Shown: piece after piece, positions 1 to 10,944 of the stretch
Layout: each line of letters opens with the position of its first letter
Numbering within the stretch: the first letter of the stretch is position 1
Source: Adineta ricciae
Taxonomy: Eukaryota; Rotifera; Eurotatoria; Adinetida; Adinetidae
Direction of reading: 5' to 3'
DNA: 64,000 bases
Assembly (NCBI GenBank): GCA_905250025.1
Contig: CAJNOJ010000444.1
Coordinates: 1 to 64,000 of the forward strand
The notes under the pieces: model-generated
What the model was told of the DNA's origin: nothing
What the model saw: the letters and a program-made list of their open reading frames with translations, nothing else
The model's database searches: none
Made by a program: the position numbers and the translations under genes

Positions 1-1565
1 TAACTTATGGTGCGATGTATCGAAGATTCATTCTTTTAGAGTAGAAACGTCCAAAATTTAAGTATGACAGAAACAAGTCTATTTAATTCGGTATAGTGCG
101 CGACGAACTTTCTATGGTTAGAAGTGCTGAGTTGACATTTTAGTTTTTTTTCTATGAGCTTTCTTTAGAAAATTCGATTTTAATATGTTACAGTATATCA
201 TATGAGATGATAAATAAAAACGTTTTCACGAGTCTATGCTATGATTCTCATTCAACGATAATTTTGTCTTATATAAGTCAAATTTTCTACTCTAAAAAAC
301 CTTGAACATGTGATTGACTTTAATTGAACAATTCAAATATTATTTGAAGAAATGTTTGCATAAAATGCTTTTTTCTTCATCTATAAGCTTTTATCTTTCT
401 GGAAACTTGTATTTCCTTATGAAATCCTGATTTTCAATGTTTTTTTAATCAAAATCATGGCAAACATTATTTTAGATAGGTTATTTTTGCGTTCTTTCCA
501 AAATGTTTGAATAAATCTTTTCTGTTCTATATATATCTGATCTTGAGGATAAAGTAAATTCCAATGTTTCATTTTATTTATGATAATAAATATAAAAAAA
601 AGTTAATAGAAACCAGATGCTAATCTCTAGTAAATGAATTTATAATCAGTTTTTACAAAAACGAACGGTTTAGATAAATAATTTAATCTGTAGAAAACAA
701 GAGAAGAATTATTTTATAAACTTGTAGAATGTTGAAATAAATAATGATGAATATCATTTAAAAGATTTGAAAGATGATCGAAAATGTGTAAGCAGATAAT
801 CATTTATTTTTTCAAATCATTTTTAATAGTAAGTAGTTAAACATTTCTAATAGATTATTCTACATGTATATATCACGATTAATTCTAACAATAAAGAATT
901 CATCATGATTCTATGAATGTAGTATAATTAATAGATAGACAAATAAGAAATATTTCTCTTATGTTTTCAGATTATCATTAATTCTCTTTAAATTTCACAA
1001 GAATAGTTTTAACATTAAATAACTAATTTCATCTTGATAAAACTTTTAATAAAGGTTTACACTATTGTGTATTATAATGTTTTTCTATCATCAACTATTC
1101 TGTAATAAAAAAACAAAATATCTACCATTTTTTCTTAAATGGATGAATTTTAATCTGAAAGAAAGCCAAAATATAATATAATTGCGAATAATTGAACTAA
1201 CTTCTATTGAATAAAAAAAATAGAATACTATAAAATCTTAATTTTAATCCTTATCTGTCATCAGAAATATTCCGGAATGAAAATGTTTCTTTGCTTATCT
1301 CTGTTCTAATTCTAATAGCTTTTAGACTGTCAACATTTTTTAATAGACTTCAATTTCAATCAAAACCTCAATATGACTAATAACAAGATAGACATTCATC
1401 ATGTAATGTTTTAAGAAAAACTAATCAAAAAATTAATCTTGATTATCATTTTAGTCAAAAATAGTTAATTCGATTTCAATAAAAATATCAAATATCCAAT
1501 CAAAAGTATTGTATGTGTACTATGAATACAATATAAATGATTTAAAAAAAAGATTTTTATTTTAG
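1..1565. other. AT-rich non-coding stretch
   Basis: No reading frame with protein-like composition is visible on either strand. The sequence is very AT-rich with many A and T runs. It ends in a pyrimidine-rich tract and AG just before the first visible NHL exon at 1566, so its right part is probably the preceding intron of that gene. Any first exon of the NHL gene was not recognised here. Confidence 0.5.
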
Positions 1566-1742
1566 ATATGGACGTTATCGAAGCAAAAGATCAATTTGGA
1601 TTATATGTTTTATTATTGTTACTATTTTGATTCTATCAGCAGTAATCATTGCAAAAACTATTCTTACAAAAAAAAATGAAGAATTCACTCAAAAAAATCT
1701 CAACTACAATGACAACGACAACATCAACAACATCAACAACAT

Positions 1743-1780
<38 letters not shown>

Positions 1781-2887
1781 GAAGTAACAACAGGAAGAGG
1801 TATATATTTCTCGAAAAAAAAGTTCTTTATGAATGATGAGTTATTTATCTAGAACTAATTCTATGAGAAGGAGATTTTTCTTTTTAAATTTCCACATTTT
1901 CGATCACTTTATCCGAGAAAAAAAGTAGCTTAAACATTAAATGTTGACTATTACTTGATTAATTAATTTCTTTCTTTTATATTAGTTAATACCAATACTA
2001 AATGGAAACAAAATGGAATTATCTTTGCTGGAGGCTGTGGCGAGGGTGATAAATTAGATCAACTCAACCACCCTAGGGGAATCGATATTGACGATGATGG
2101 TTCGATATATATTGCTGATTTTTACAATCATCGTATTGTTAAATGGATTTTAGATGCAAACTATGGTGAAGTTGTTGCAGGTGGAAACGGTCGTGGAATA
2201 AGTATAGACGAGCTAGATTGTCCAAAAGATGTGGTTATTGATAAAGTGACTAATTCAGTCATCATTTGCGATTCAAATAATCATCGAGTTGTAAAATGGT
2301 CTGTTCAAAATCCGAAAAACCGACAAATACTCATTTTAGAAGTTACCTGCGATAGTTTGGCTTTGGATAATAATGGAGATCTATATGTCAGTGATTGGAG
2401 AAATAATGAAGTAAAACGATGGAAACAAGGAGGAAAATATGGAGTAGTTGTAGCTGGTGGAAATGGAGAAGGAAATAATCTTAATCAACTCTTTTCTCCT
2501 AGTAATATCGTAGTCGATCAAGATTATTCAGTTTATGTATCGGATAAGTCCAACCATCGTGTGATGAAATGGTTAAAAGGTGCAGAAGAAGGAATTGTAG
2601 TTGCTGGTGGGCAAGGTGACGGTGATAATTTCAATCAATTAAGTTATCCCAAAGGATTGGTTGTCGATCATTTGAGTAATGTTTATGTGGCTGATCCTGG
2701 GAATCGTCGAGTGATGCGTTGGCCAAATGGATCTCGAGAAGGTAGCATTATTCTTGATCTACATAGCTGTTTAGAAAACCCAAAAAATTTTTGTATTCTC
2801 GATGATATATCATTCGATCGACAAGGAAATCTATACATCGTGAAAAGCTTCGATCATATAGTGCAAAAGTTTGATATTGATGATTGA
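1566..2887 (+). CDS. NHL-repeat membrane protein (partial 5' end, possible frameshift)
   Basis: Two exons are visible: 1566-1799 and 1986-2887, with an intron from a GTATAT donor to a TTAG acceptor. The first exon encodes a hydrophobic anchor followed by a Thr-rich linker made by a CAACAT repeat. The second encodes beta-propeller units of the type HPRGIDID, IYIADFYNHRIVKW and VVAGGNG, repeated about five times, and ends in TGA with AATAAA at 2964. Only the Thr frame joins the propeller in phase. The hydrophobic segment is one frame away, so a 1-nt indel in the A runs at 1668-1676 or 1691-1697, or a sequencing error, must lie between them. NHL propellers usually bind protein or RNA; the ligand here is unknown. 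The anchor-Thr linker-NHL layout is common in bdelloids. Confidence 0.8.
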
Positions 2888-2963
2888 TATTGATCTTATA
2901 ATGAAATGATTTATGAATATTATTTGTCTTTTGTGAAAGATTTTATTTTGTCAATTGAAAATT

Positions 2964-2969
2964 AATAAA
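2964..2969 (+). terminator. Polyadenylation signal of the NHL gene
   Basis: AATAAA lies about 75 bases after the TGA stop at 2885-2887 and is followed by further AATAAA-like A/T sequence. It fits the 3' end of the NHL transcript. Confidence 0.55.
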
Positions 2970-3251
2970 TAAAAGAAATTATAAATATATTCAAGAGACT
3001 ACACAAGTTTGAATGACAATAGAGATATTAGTGTATATTCATTAGAGTGTGTGTTAAGTCGTTCCTTAACATTATATTATTCACAGTCACGTCTACTTAT
3101 ATCTTCTCATCCATTCCCTTCTTTGTTATCAATATAATAATACGTCAAAAAAATCTGATATTAACATATTCAGTTTTATTTTATTTCATTTCATAATTTA
3201 TACTAAAAAATCTATGACATATATTGGAGTAAAAATAATTACATGTGAATA

Positions 3252-3943
3252 TCTATATATATAAAGAAGAAAGTTTGTCTGTCTGTCTGTCTGTTTGTTC
3301 GCTATGCATTCAGTCCCTGTAGTAGCTATCGACGTGAAACTTTCCACAAAGCTTCCTGAGACCCAGAGGAAGGTCGACATCTACTTTTCCCCGTGAACAA
3401 AGGAACCAGCCGTTTGTTGCAGGCAATATATGAAACGGACCAATAGGAATGAGAGATTTCCAAAATTGAGAAAATTAATAGCGAAGGCGGCCGAAGACCG
3501 TCTGAGCGCTCATAGACAACAATCCACGTGTTCTCTACGCCTATGATAGTTCGGTGAATGCTACAGATAATCTGCGAAACTCACCAATAGCGTTACAGGT
3601 TCTCAAAAGATTAAGATAAATGATGAGGGCGGGTGAATTCGAAGGATATAAGGCATGAAATGACGTGAGAGTGAGAAAGAGGTCGATGAATGAATAGCTG
3701 GAGTGGAAAATGAATATTAGAGAAAGGCAAAATTTTCATAATTTCTGAGGCAGAAATTGGCTTCGGGAACTCTTTTGCATAAAAATATATAGCCGAAACT
3801 GCCATTTTATGCGATGCACGGCGGAAAAATAAGGAGTGGAAGCGTAGAAATTTGAATTATACCGATTTTCTACCTGTTATAGCTCTTCAAAACGTGAGAT
3901 GTTCGACATAGATATTTCTTATTTACAGCGGGTCTCCCTCTAA
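3252..3943 (+). mobile_element. Possible non-autonomous Helitron-like element
   Basis: The block opens with TC after an A, continues as TCTATATATATAAAG and then (GTCT)n, an arrangement found at 5' ends of Helitron-type elements. It closes with CTAA followed by T, matching the CTRR|T rule, with a tiny GGG/CCC hairpin just before. The interior (for example 3480-3520) is clearly richer in GC than the flanks. No Rep/helicase coding is present, so it would be non-autonomous. No second full copy is in the window to confirm the borders. Confidence 0.33.
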
Positions 3944-4396
3944 TTATTATAATATACTTCAAATGGTATTGCACTATTTCAAATAAAAAAAAGTAATGAG
4001 ATCTTTCTTCTTCATATTATATATCATGAACATTATAAATAAAATATTCTATTTATCACAGCACACAAAGAATAATATTGTTTCAATCTTCTTTTTTTCA
4101 AATAATAAATTCATAGGTAAAATACATAATTTCTATTAATTATTATTCATTTTCGAACAAATTATAAGATAGCTCAAAAATGAATCGTATGCTACCAGAG
4201 CTCCGCGGGACAATTAAAAAGCTGTCCCGTCCCGCTTCATTTTAGAATTTCCTTGTTGAATCTAGTTAATTCATTTTAACTTTTTCAAGTATTTTAAATT
4301 ACTATTAGGATAATCAAAAAAATGTTGTTTCATCTCACAAAATTATTTGTGTCATTAAATATTCAATGTTCCATAAGTAAGAGTTTCGATTACTGC

Positions 4397-6252
4397 TCAT
4401 CGAGTTACTGATCTGACAAAAAGTATGTTATTGAGATTATCTGGATTGATTGAGGATCGACGTTCAGTCATAACAAGACCGCCAACACTAAATTCACGTT
4501 CTACAGAAGTTGTCGTTGCAGGAATATAATGAATCATTCTCGCCAATTTGGATAATAATGGCAAATTGTTCTGATTTGTCTTCCAAAACACCAAAGGATT
4601 GTCGACGAGCAGCTCAGAATCTATGAACATTGACAAGTACTTTTCAACTTCATCATCTTCTGCTGAATTGTACTCGTCACTGAGATTACTAGCTTCATAT
4701 TCTTGACCGAATCTTTTTTTTTTCTTGAGAGGTGGTTCACCTTTTTCACCTTGTCGAATCAAACGTTGTGATTCTTGACTATGTGTTAAACGCTTCACCT
4801 TTTCACGCTCAACAATTTCTTTCAATTGTCTTCGCACATAACTTTTACAAGAATCAACTTGAGCAGTGGAACATTTACGAAGGTATCTATATCTGGGATG
4901 AAGAAATGTTGCTGCAAAATGGATTGGTTCTAAGATAAACATGGATTCCAATAATTCAAGTAGACGAAGTCGAAAGAATCGAATGCCTGAAAGCAAGAAT
5001 AGTTTTGTTGCGGTTTTTATAGAAGTATTTATTTCGTATACAAATATGGAACTTACCATCTGGTTCCTCCACCTCTATATCATATTCATCATCACCATTA
5101 TCTTTTCTCTTCTTCAAGACATCGTTGCAATCATCGTTTTCTCTGTTGAAAAGAACTAAGTTTTCGAAAGAACTTAAGGCTTTACGTAAAGTCATAACAC
5201 AAATAAGAACTAAATACAATGATGGTTCATTTCCTTTTTGTGCGATGGTTAAGATATGTTTGAATGGACGTAATGAATGTATAAGTCGTTTAATAACCAA
5301 TCGATCAATCAAAAATGACTTTTTCTTTTCTTGTAAAACCTTCTTTGTCTCTTTAAAAGAGCGATCAATTGATCCTAGTAATTCCATTATTGAAAGCCAT
5401 CGAATTTTGCTTGATTGACACAAGCTAAACCCACCCTCAGATTGAATATTTTTATTCAATCCGTTCTACAACATGAAAGAAAACCAACTATCTACCCATT
5501 GAATAAATCCTACTCATTAACTTACTAATTTGACATATTTCACAACATCTTTACAATTGTTGAGCACCTTCAAAATCTCTCGTACGCAATCAGGTAGATC
5601 TTGAACTTTTGTCTTTGACATATTGATAAGAACAATACCGTCAGTATCATTGTTCAAAGAACAGCAATTAAAAATACCATCTGAGTTGGTTTCATTTTCA
5701 CCTGTCATATCAGAAAAAGCTTTTGTTTGTTTTTTGATTGACTCGTTCTGGTAGAAACCTAATACTAGGATGTTGTTCAATCTATGTGCAAAGCAGAAAT
5801 ACGAAGAATAATTCTTCATTGCTTTTACAAAATTGGAACCACGATCTGTTACAAACTGCAGAGTAGACAAATCATTGATGTTGAATTTTCCTGATGCTTT
5901 TTGTAAAGCCTAAGAAAAACAAATAATTAAAGTGAGAAAAGAAAAATGAAACTTACCACTAGAATATTTTCAGCAGTTTTATCTTCTTCTTCGAATGGAG
6001 AACAACAAAGATCATATGATCGATACTCAAATCTATCATTAACGAATGTTGCGGAAACTCCAAGATAAGAAACTTGATGAACAGGATCACTCCATAAATC
6101 AGGAATAAAAGTTACAGCTTCATTTTCAAGTGGTTCAATTAGGTTTTCACTGATACGAATACGATGTTGATCAGCAAGCTTGGACACATGTGCAGCAGTT
6201 GCATCAGCACCTCTCAACACTTGATCAACATCAATATAACCATGACGAGCAC
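4397..6252 (-). CDS. hAT-family transposase, multi-exon
   Basis: Four exons join in phase on the minus strand: 6252-5957, 5909-5526, 5465-5057 and 4986-4397. Each junction has a GTAAGT-type donor and a pyrimidine-AG acceptor, and phases agree at all joins, giving about 559 codons to the TGA. The RNase-H fold residues of hAT enzymes are in place: Asp in IPDLWSD, Asp in FVTDRGSN, and Glu in the C-terminal dimerisation domain (TTTSVEREFSVGG followed by RRSSINPDNLNN). SSKIRWLS matches the conserved Arg-Trp region. The first exon, which should carry a BED zinc finger, is not recognised. The exon at 6252 begins with a split codon, so an upstream exon is needed, and a second element is inserted just there. 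This could be an active element or a domesticated gene. Confidence 0.85.
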
Positions 6253-7276
6253 CTTAAAACGGACATCACAAACAAAAATTGAACTTGATTACCATCAGTG
6301 ATGGAATTGGTTTGGTTTGACATTTGCAAAAGTAAAGTGAACACATATTTTGTTGACGTTGATTAATAAGAGCAGCGGAGAAACATATAGTCAGAACAAA
6401 AAAGATGTCGTCTGCGAAGTTAAAATAGTGATACTCGTCTTATTGGAATGTCTCGTAATTCAATTACAAACGATGTAGAAGTGAAGAATTAACAATATTT
6501 TGATATTTTCTTTAGAAAGATTTGAGAATTGAGATAAGTAATTGTTATTATTTTCTGTTTGCTTCTTTATAAAGATTTCTCTTATTGTAAAATTTTTAAA
6601 AAATTCAAATTGTTTGGCGTTCGAATCAGTTACCTGGGTGGATTGAATTTTTGATTTATCACTATTGCTAGAGAAATCAACAATAGAATCATTTTTCAAA
6701 GAATCACTTATAATTCTGTATCGCACAGAATTTTGTAATCTCCTTCCATATTAGAAATTCATGAAGGCCTCTAATGGTGCCAACACCAAAAATTTTTGGA
6801 GGTAACTTTTAATGTGTTCTATAAGTTTCAAATAATTTAGATATTCAAGTTTTCAGTTCTGTTCAAACTTTCTCCAGGAGATTATAGACCTAATTTTGAA
6901 TTTTAAACACATTTTAAACTCAAAATTTAATTATTTTTTAAGCTTGGCTATGAAAAAGATGCCAAAGGTTCAGAAAAAAGTGCTGAAAAAGATTTTAATA
7001 CACGGATGTTTTTGATATGGTTCTCCTAGTCGAAATTTAAAAAGGAAACTTCTAGTATTTGGGAGGAGCAATATATTTCGGTTCAGTTCGGTTCGATAAT
7101 TAAAAAAATCATTCGGCGCGGTTCGGCTTGATTTTGCAAAAACACGAACCGATCGCATCACTGATTACCATAATGAAAGAGTGAAACAACTAATAGATGG
7201 ATTTGTTTGAGCAGCATCATACAAGCCTGATAATGATGACGAAGTTGTAAAAGCTATTGATACATTTAAACAATGA
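6242..7276 (+). pseudogene. Small plus-strand reading frame split by the hAT-type insertion
   Basis: If one target copy and the 868-bp element are skipped, an ATG at 6242 reads across the site. It continues through DYHNERVKQLIDGFV, one in-frame TGA, and AASYKPDNDDEVVKAIDTFKQ in sections, to a TGA at 7274-7276 with AATAAA at 7294. Composition after the insertion looks protein-like and the AATAAA supports a real 3' end. Its 5' end overlaps the hAT exon on the other strand, so part of the frame may be chance. The family is not recognised. It is either a small broken gene or a shadow frame. Confidence 0.3.
6296..7163. mobile_element. Non-autonomous hAT-type element with 8-bp TSD
   Basis: An 868-bp insertion is flanked by exact 8-bp direct repeats ATTACCAT at 6288-6295 and 7164-7171. 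Both ends begin CAGTGATG when read inward, followed by an imperfect match (ATTGGTTTGG versus CGATCGGTTCG). The 8-bp duplication and CAG ends are diagnostic of hAT elements. The interior has no credible transposase frame. It sits just 5' of the hAT gene's first recognised exon, so it is a nested insertion. Read on the minus strand, the duplicated target contains the splice-donor-like GGTAAT. Confidence 0.82.
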
Positions 7277-7686
7277 AATTCGATATTTTTTGGAATAAAA
7301 TATTCAATGAATTAGTTTCAATGCGTTTTATTTGAAAAAAAAAATTTCCAGCACATCAAGATAAATCTTGATTTAGAAAAATGACTCACACTCTATCAGA
7401 GATGAGCAAAATGAGTTTAAGGAAAATTCCAACACAATATTCATCTCACGATCGATAATCAACTAGATTACTGATTCAACCAAAGAGCTATATAGTCGTA
7501 CACAGCCATTCTATTAAGATAAATAAAGAGTGTTCCAGAGAGGATGGGCCTTTTCATATTTGGCTGACATCTTCATCAAAGCTAATCCGTTCGGAATCAA
7601 TTTTTAAAAAGATTCATCGTTCCATTCTTTACAAAAAAAAGCTATACTTCCTATTTCATATCAACTTCTTCTATCTTTGATATAGA

Positions 7687-8130
7687 ATGAAAAGTAAAGA
7701 TCTTCAAAACGTAGTTCTTCATAAATACGAAGATGGTGATGGACTTAACAAAATCTTTCGGAATTTAAATGGTTCTTTGGGCTTGATTACTATCACAAGA
7801 TGGTGCAAAATGAGCCGTGACACTGGTTCTATCAAACTGTCAACATTACCAGGCGTTCCACGTTTTGCTCGAACCAGCATAACGATCTAAACAAGATGGT
7901 GTCAGCTAGAAGTGTGACTAAAGATTATGGTATTTCCAGATCGAGTGCACATCGAATATTGACGGAAGATCTTGATTTCTATGCCTACAAGATGACAATT
8001 GAACCTAAACTCACAGAAGAACAAAACAAAACAAACAAAAAAATTCGTTAATTGGGTTGGTAATAACTTTCAAAAAGAAGATACGATGAATATTTTATTT
8101 TCTATCTAGAGGGTGTGGATCAGCGTATCC
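7687..8130 (+). pseudogene. Tc1/mariner transposase relic
   Basis: The frame from the ATG at 7687 resembles the N-terminal helix-turn-helix region of mariner-type transposases (SKDLQNVVLHKYEDGDG, ITRWCKM, then a Pro-Gly-Pro-like turn). It breaks at 7890 and resumes in another frame as ARSVTKDYGISRSSAHRILTED, then FVNWVGNNFQKEDTMNILFS, the stretch just before the first catalytic Asp. It then stops at a TAG where the DEK motif should be. No catalytic Asp can be read, so it cannot encode an enzyme. A TIR pair was not established. Confidence 0.65.
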
Positions 8131-8890
8131 CTTCTTCACCCACACTCATCCTAAACTACATGGATTTCGTTAAAGTTTTCTTGATTCGTTCGAGAGCAGT
8201 TGCACTTGTCTCTACAAAATTCTAAGGCTGTTGTCACTATTGACGGCGTGTCGAACAATCAATAGAGTTTTGTTTTCATTTACTGGTATTTTTTATTGAG
8301 AAAGACGTTTTAAAGCTTCTTTTACACAGCCGTTTTGATACTGTTTAAAAAATCATGAACTATTTGCTTTTTTTCGTCGGTGGAAGAAAACATAAAGACG
8401 AAAAAGATCTCGTTTTCTTCGACAGGAATATCTCTTTAAGCGTTCGCTAACAATAACTATTCTTTATGAAAAAGAAACACAATCTGTTTTAGATGATTTT
8501 TATTTGACAATTAAACAATAATGAATCTTAGGTTTCTATTGATAGTATTTGAGAATGATTTACCGTTAATATAATATTCTATGTGAAAGCGTTGAGAAAG
8601 TATGTTTAATCAAAAGTAAAGAAGGTTCTTGTTTTCCACATTTGGATTAATAAAAATGACTTTCATCATTCTATTGTTAAAATTAAAAACACAATTAGTG
8701 TTTTTATCTCTGTAAATTTTTGTTTGTTCTGGCTGTATTGACTGTTGGAACAATATTCACACGAACACCTCTTCTTTGACATAAGATGCATAAAAAAATG
8801 AAACATTTCTTAAATTCGCTACGAAATAATGTTGAAGTTAAGCAATGAACATAGAAATTTATCTAAATAGAATTAAATTAGTTTTATTTC
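8131..8890. other. Stretch without recognisable genes
   Basis: The first part may be the decayed 3' half of the mariner relic. The rest is AT-rich, with stop codons in every frame and no repeat shared with other parts of the window. Confidence 0.4.
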
Positions 8891-8891
8891 T

Positions 8892-9899
8892 CTAATACAT
8901 TAGACCTACTGAATAGTTAATACCCAAAAACCAAGTTAAAATTACAGTCATACTTGTGATAAATGGAATATTCAGATCAACGGAACCGTATACCAAATAA
9001 ACATATAGAATACGATATACACCAATCTGAACAGTTGTAGTGAAAAATATGATGACATTTGACAGCATGAGAAGAAATAATTGATTTTGTACACGATAGT
9101 TGTGTCTAATTGTTTGATTCCGATTTTGATTATGGACTTGGTGATGTATAGTCTTTTTTTGAAGACGTATCTTGATAAACATATCAACAATAAAAACTAA
9201 TATTAATCCAGCAGGAGCAAGACAACTGATCAATGACTATCAATGAAATGAACTTATTAACAAATGATCAATATGAAAGTATCTTACTTGTAGAATAGGC
9301 CATTTTAGATAATAAAAATCGATAAAATCATCTAATACACGCAACATTGGTATACAATCAAAATATGGTATCGCAGAACCTGACGATCCAAACAATGGTG
9401 TTAAGAACATAACATGAAGACCTATGGTGATACTACATACAATAGCTATAGCTATCAAAGCTTTCTTTTGAGTGCAAATAGCAGCTGATTTGTATGGAAA
9501 TCGTGTGCGAATCCATCGATCCATTGCAATAATGACAAGAATCCATGCTGAACAGAATTGACTCGCATTCATCAGAAATTCACGCCAGCGACACATAAAA
9601 TTGAAATCAATGCGCTTATCCAGTTGAAACCGTAAACCATACTTAATAAAATCAAAAATTAATGCAGATAAAAAACATACATCTGAGATAGCTAAAGCAA
9701 TAAATAATGTACCAGTTGAACTCGCTCTTAGTACTGGCCGAGTAAATGTAATTAGACTAGCACTATTACCAGTATAACCAATAATGAATAAACTCAGATA
9801 ACCCCATAAATAAAATTTCATACCAAGAGATGGATAGAAATAGTCTTCAAAGAAGCTTTCATCGCGGAACTGAACGAGCACAGCAGATGTATTTTCCAT
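8892..9899 (-). CDS. Rhodopsin-like (class A) 7TM receptor
   Basis: Exons 9899-9288 and 9236-8892 join in phase 0 across a 51-bp intron (GTAAGA donor, ATAG acceptor), giving about 318 residues. The start chosen is the ATG of MENTSAV at 9899. Seven hydrophobic segments are visible. TM1 carries the GNSASL pattern (Asn1.50), TM2 has LAISD (Asp2.50), and TM3 ends in MDRWIRTRFP, a DRY-type motif with Trp in place of Tyr. Extracellular Cys residues sit before TM3 and in the second loop (YFDCIP). The third intracellular loop is Gln/His/Arg-rich and the tail is very short. The layout suits an orphan peptide or amine receptor of the expanded rotifer family. No ligand can be proposed. Confidence 0.85.
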
Positions 9900-10733
9900 A
9901 CTGTTGAAAAACAATCTATATTGATTAATAATAAAATATGAAACAGAAGACTGCAGTAGATATATATATATACATTCTTTTTCTCTTCTTTCTTCTCATT
10001 TTTTCTCGTTTTCTTTTCTTTGCATAACTCTAGGTTATAATTATGTAAAGAGAGAGAGAGAGGAGAAGCATTTATCCATCATTGAAAATTTCTCGCAAAA
10101 AATCATTGGAAAACCTGACCGAGTTAATATCATATATTGATATTTATGTAGCCTAAAGTGTATCAGATCTATCTATTTTGTGAATCATACAGATTTGTAC
10201 GCTCTTTCAAATGAAACGTTGGACGAGAAAAAAACGGACAAAATATGTCCAGGATTATAGGGAAAATACTAGTGATGACCCTTTTCTTTGAATTTTCAGT
10301 AGCGGCAGTGCTAGAATTTCCACTTACGGAGGGATAAACCATTCAAAAAATATCCAGGGTGGACTCAGCCGACCTCAGCTCACCCTTGGCGCCGTCACTA
10401 GTTTTCGGATCCCTCTTTGTTTCAATACTTGTAACTCCATCAGATTACAGTGTACAAGTCTAAAAAATCTTTCACAACCTCAGTTTTGCGAGAGGAATTG
10501 AGTGGCGAAAAAATTTATACATTAATTGTGATAATAAAATTGAGTTCTTCGATGGGCTCATGAAGCCCCTCTTAAAAATTAGAAAATCTTAAGTATTCAG
10601 ACTAGTATGACGCACATTCTGCTCGAGTTCTGGAAAAGCTTTTCAAATAAACATGTCATAATTATAGCGTAAATACAGCTTAAAATGTCAGAGAAAAATT
10701 AAAATACAATTACTTTCAGATTATAATTTCTTG
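9900..10733. other. Intergenic stretch with short repeats
   Basis: It holds a short TA run near 9961, a GA run near 10050 and no coding signal. A 135-bp block at 10268-10402 has weakly matching ends (ACTAGTGATG and its near complement CGTCACTAGT) and may be an old MITE, but no target duplication is visible. Confidence 0.4.
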
Positions 10734-10944
10734 TACCCAGGTCGAACAATCTCATACTCGGTCCCATCGGATCCAATACTGAATTTTATCGGATCCTACA
10801 GGAATTCGACGGATCCGAAACATGGATTTCCTGGATTTTCTAAGGGTCATCATAGAATATAGCTAGAAAGATCGCTCATATAATTTGCAACAACCGACGG
10901 GATTTTTCTAGTCGGATCCAGCATTGGATCTGTTGACCTGGGTA
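10734..10944 (+). mobile_element. MITE with TACCCAGGTC inverted termini, copy 1
   Basis: The element begins TACCCAGGTCGAACA and ends TGTTGACCTGGGTA, a near-perfect terminal inverted repeat with TA at both outer ends. That fits a Tc1/mariner-type MITE with a TA target duplication. The interior is rich in GGATCC/GATCCG motifs. The same sequence occurs inverted at 24293-24590, confirming it as a dispersed repeat. It has no coding capacity. Confidence 0.7.

Noticed and set aside
1681-1790. Asn-rich protein from the CAACAT repeat
   Set aside because: Only the Thr-rich frame agrees with the phase of the following intron and the NHL exon.
4190-4240. Terminal inverted repeat for the hAT gene (CAGAGCTCCGCGGGACA)
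   Set aside because: No matching inverted end was found to the right of the transposase; the GC-rich motif is only locally self-complementary.
10268-10402. Small hAT-type MITE
   Set aside because: Ends match over only about ten bases and no 8-bp duplication could be seen.
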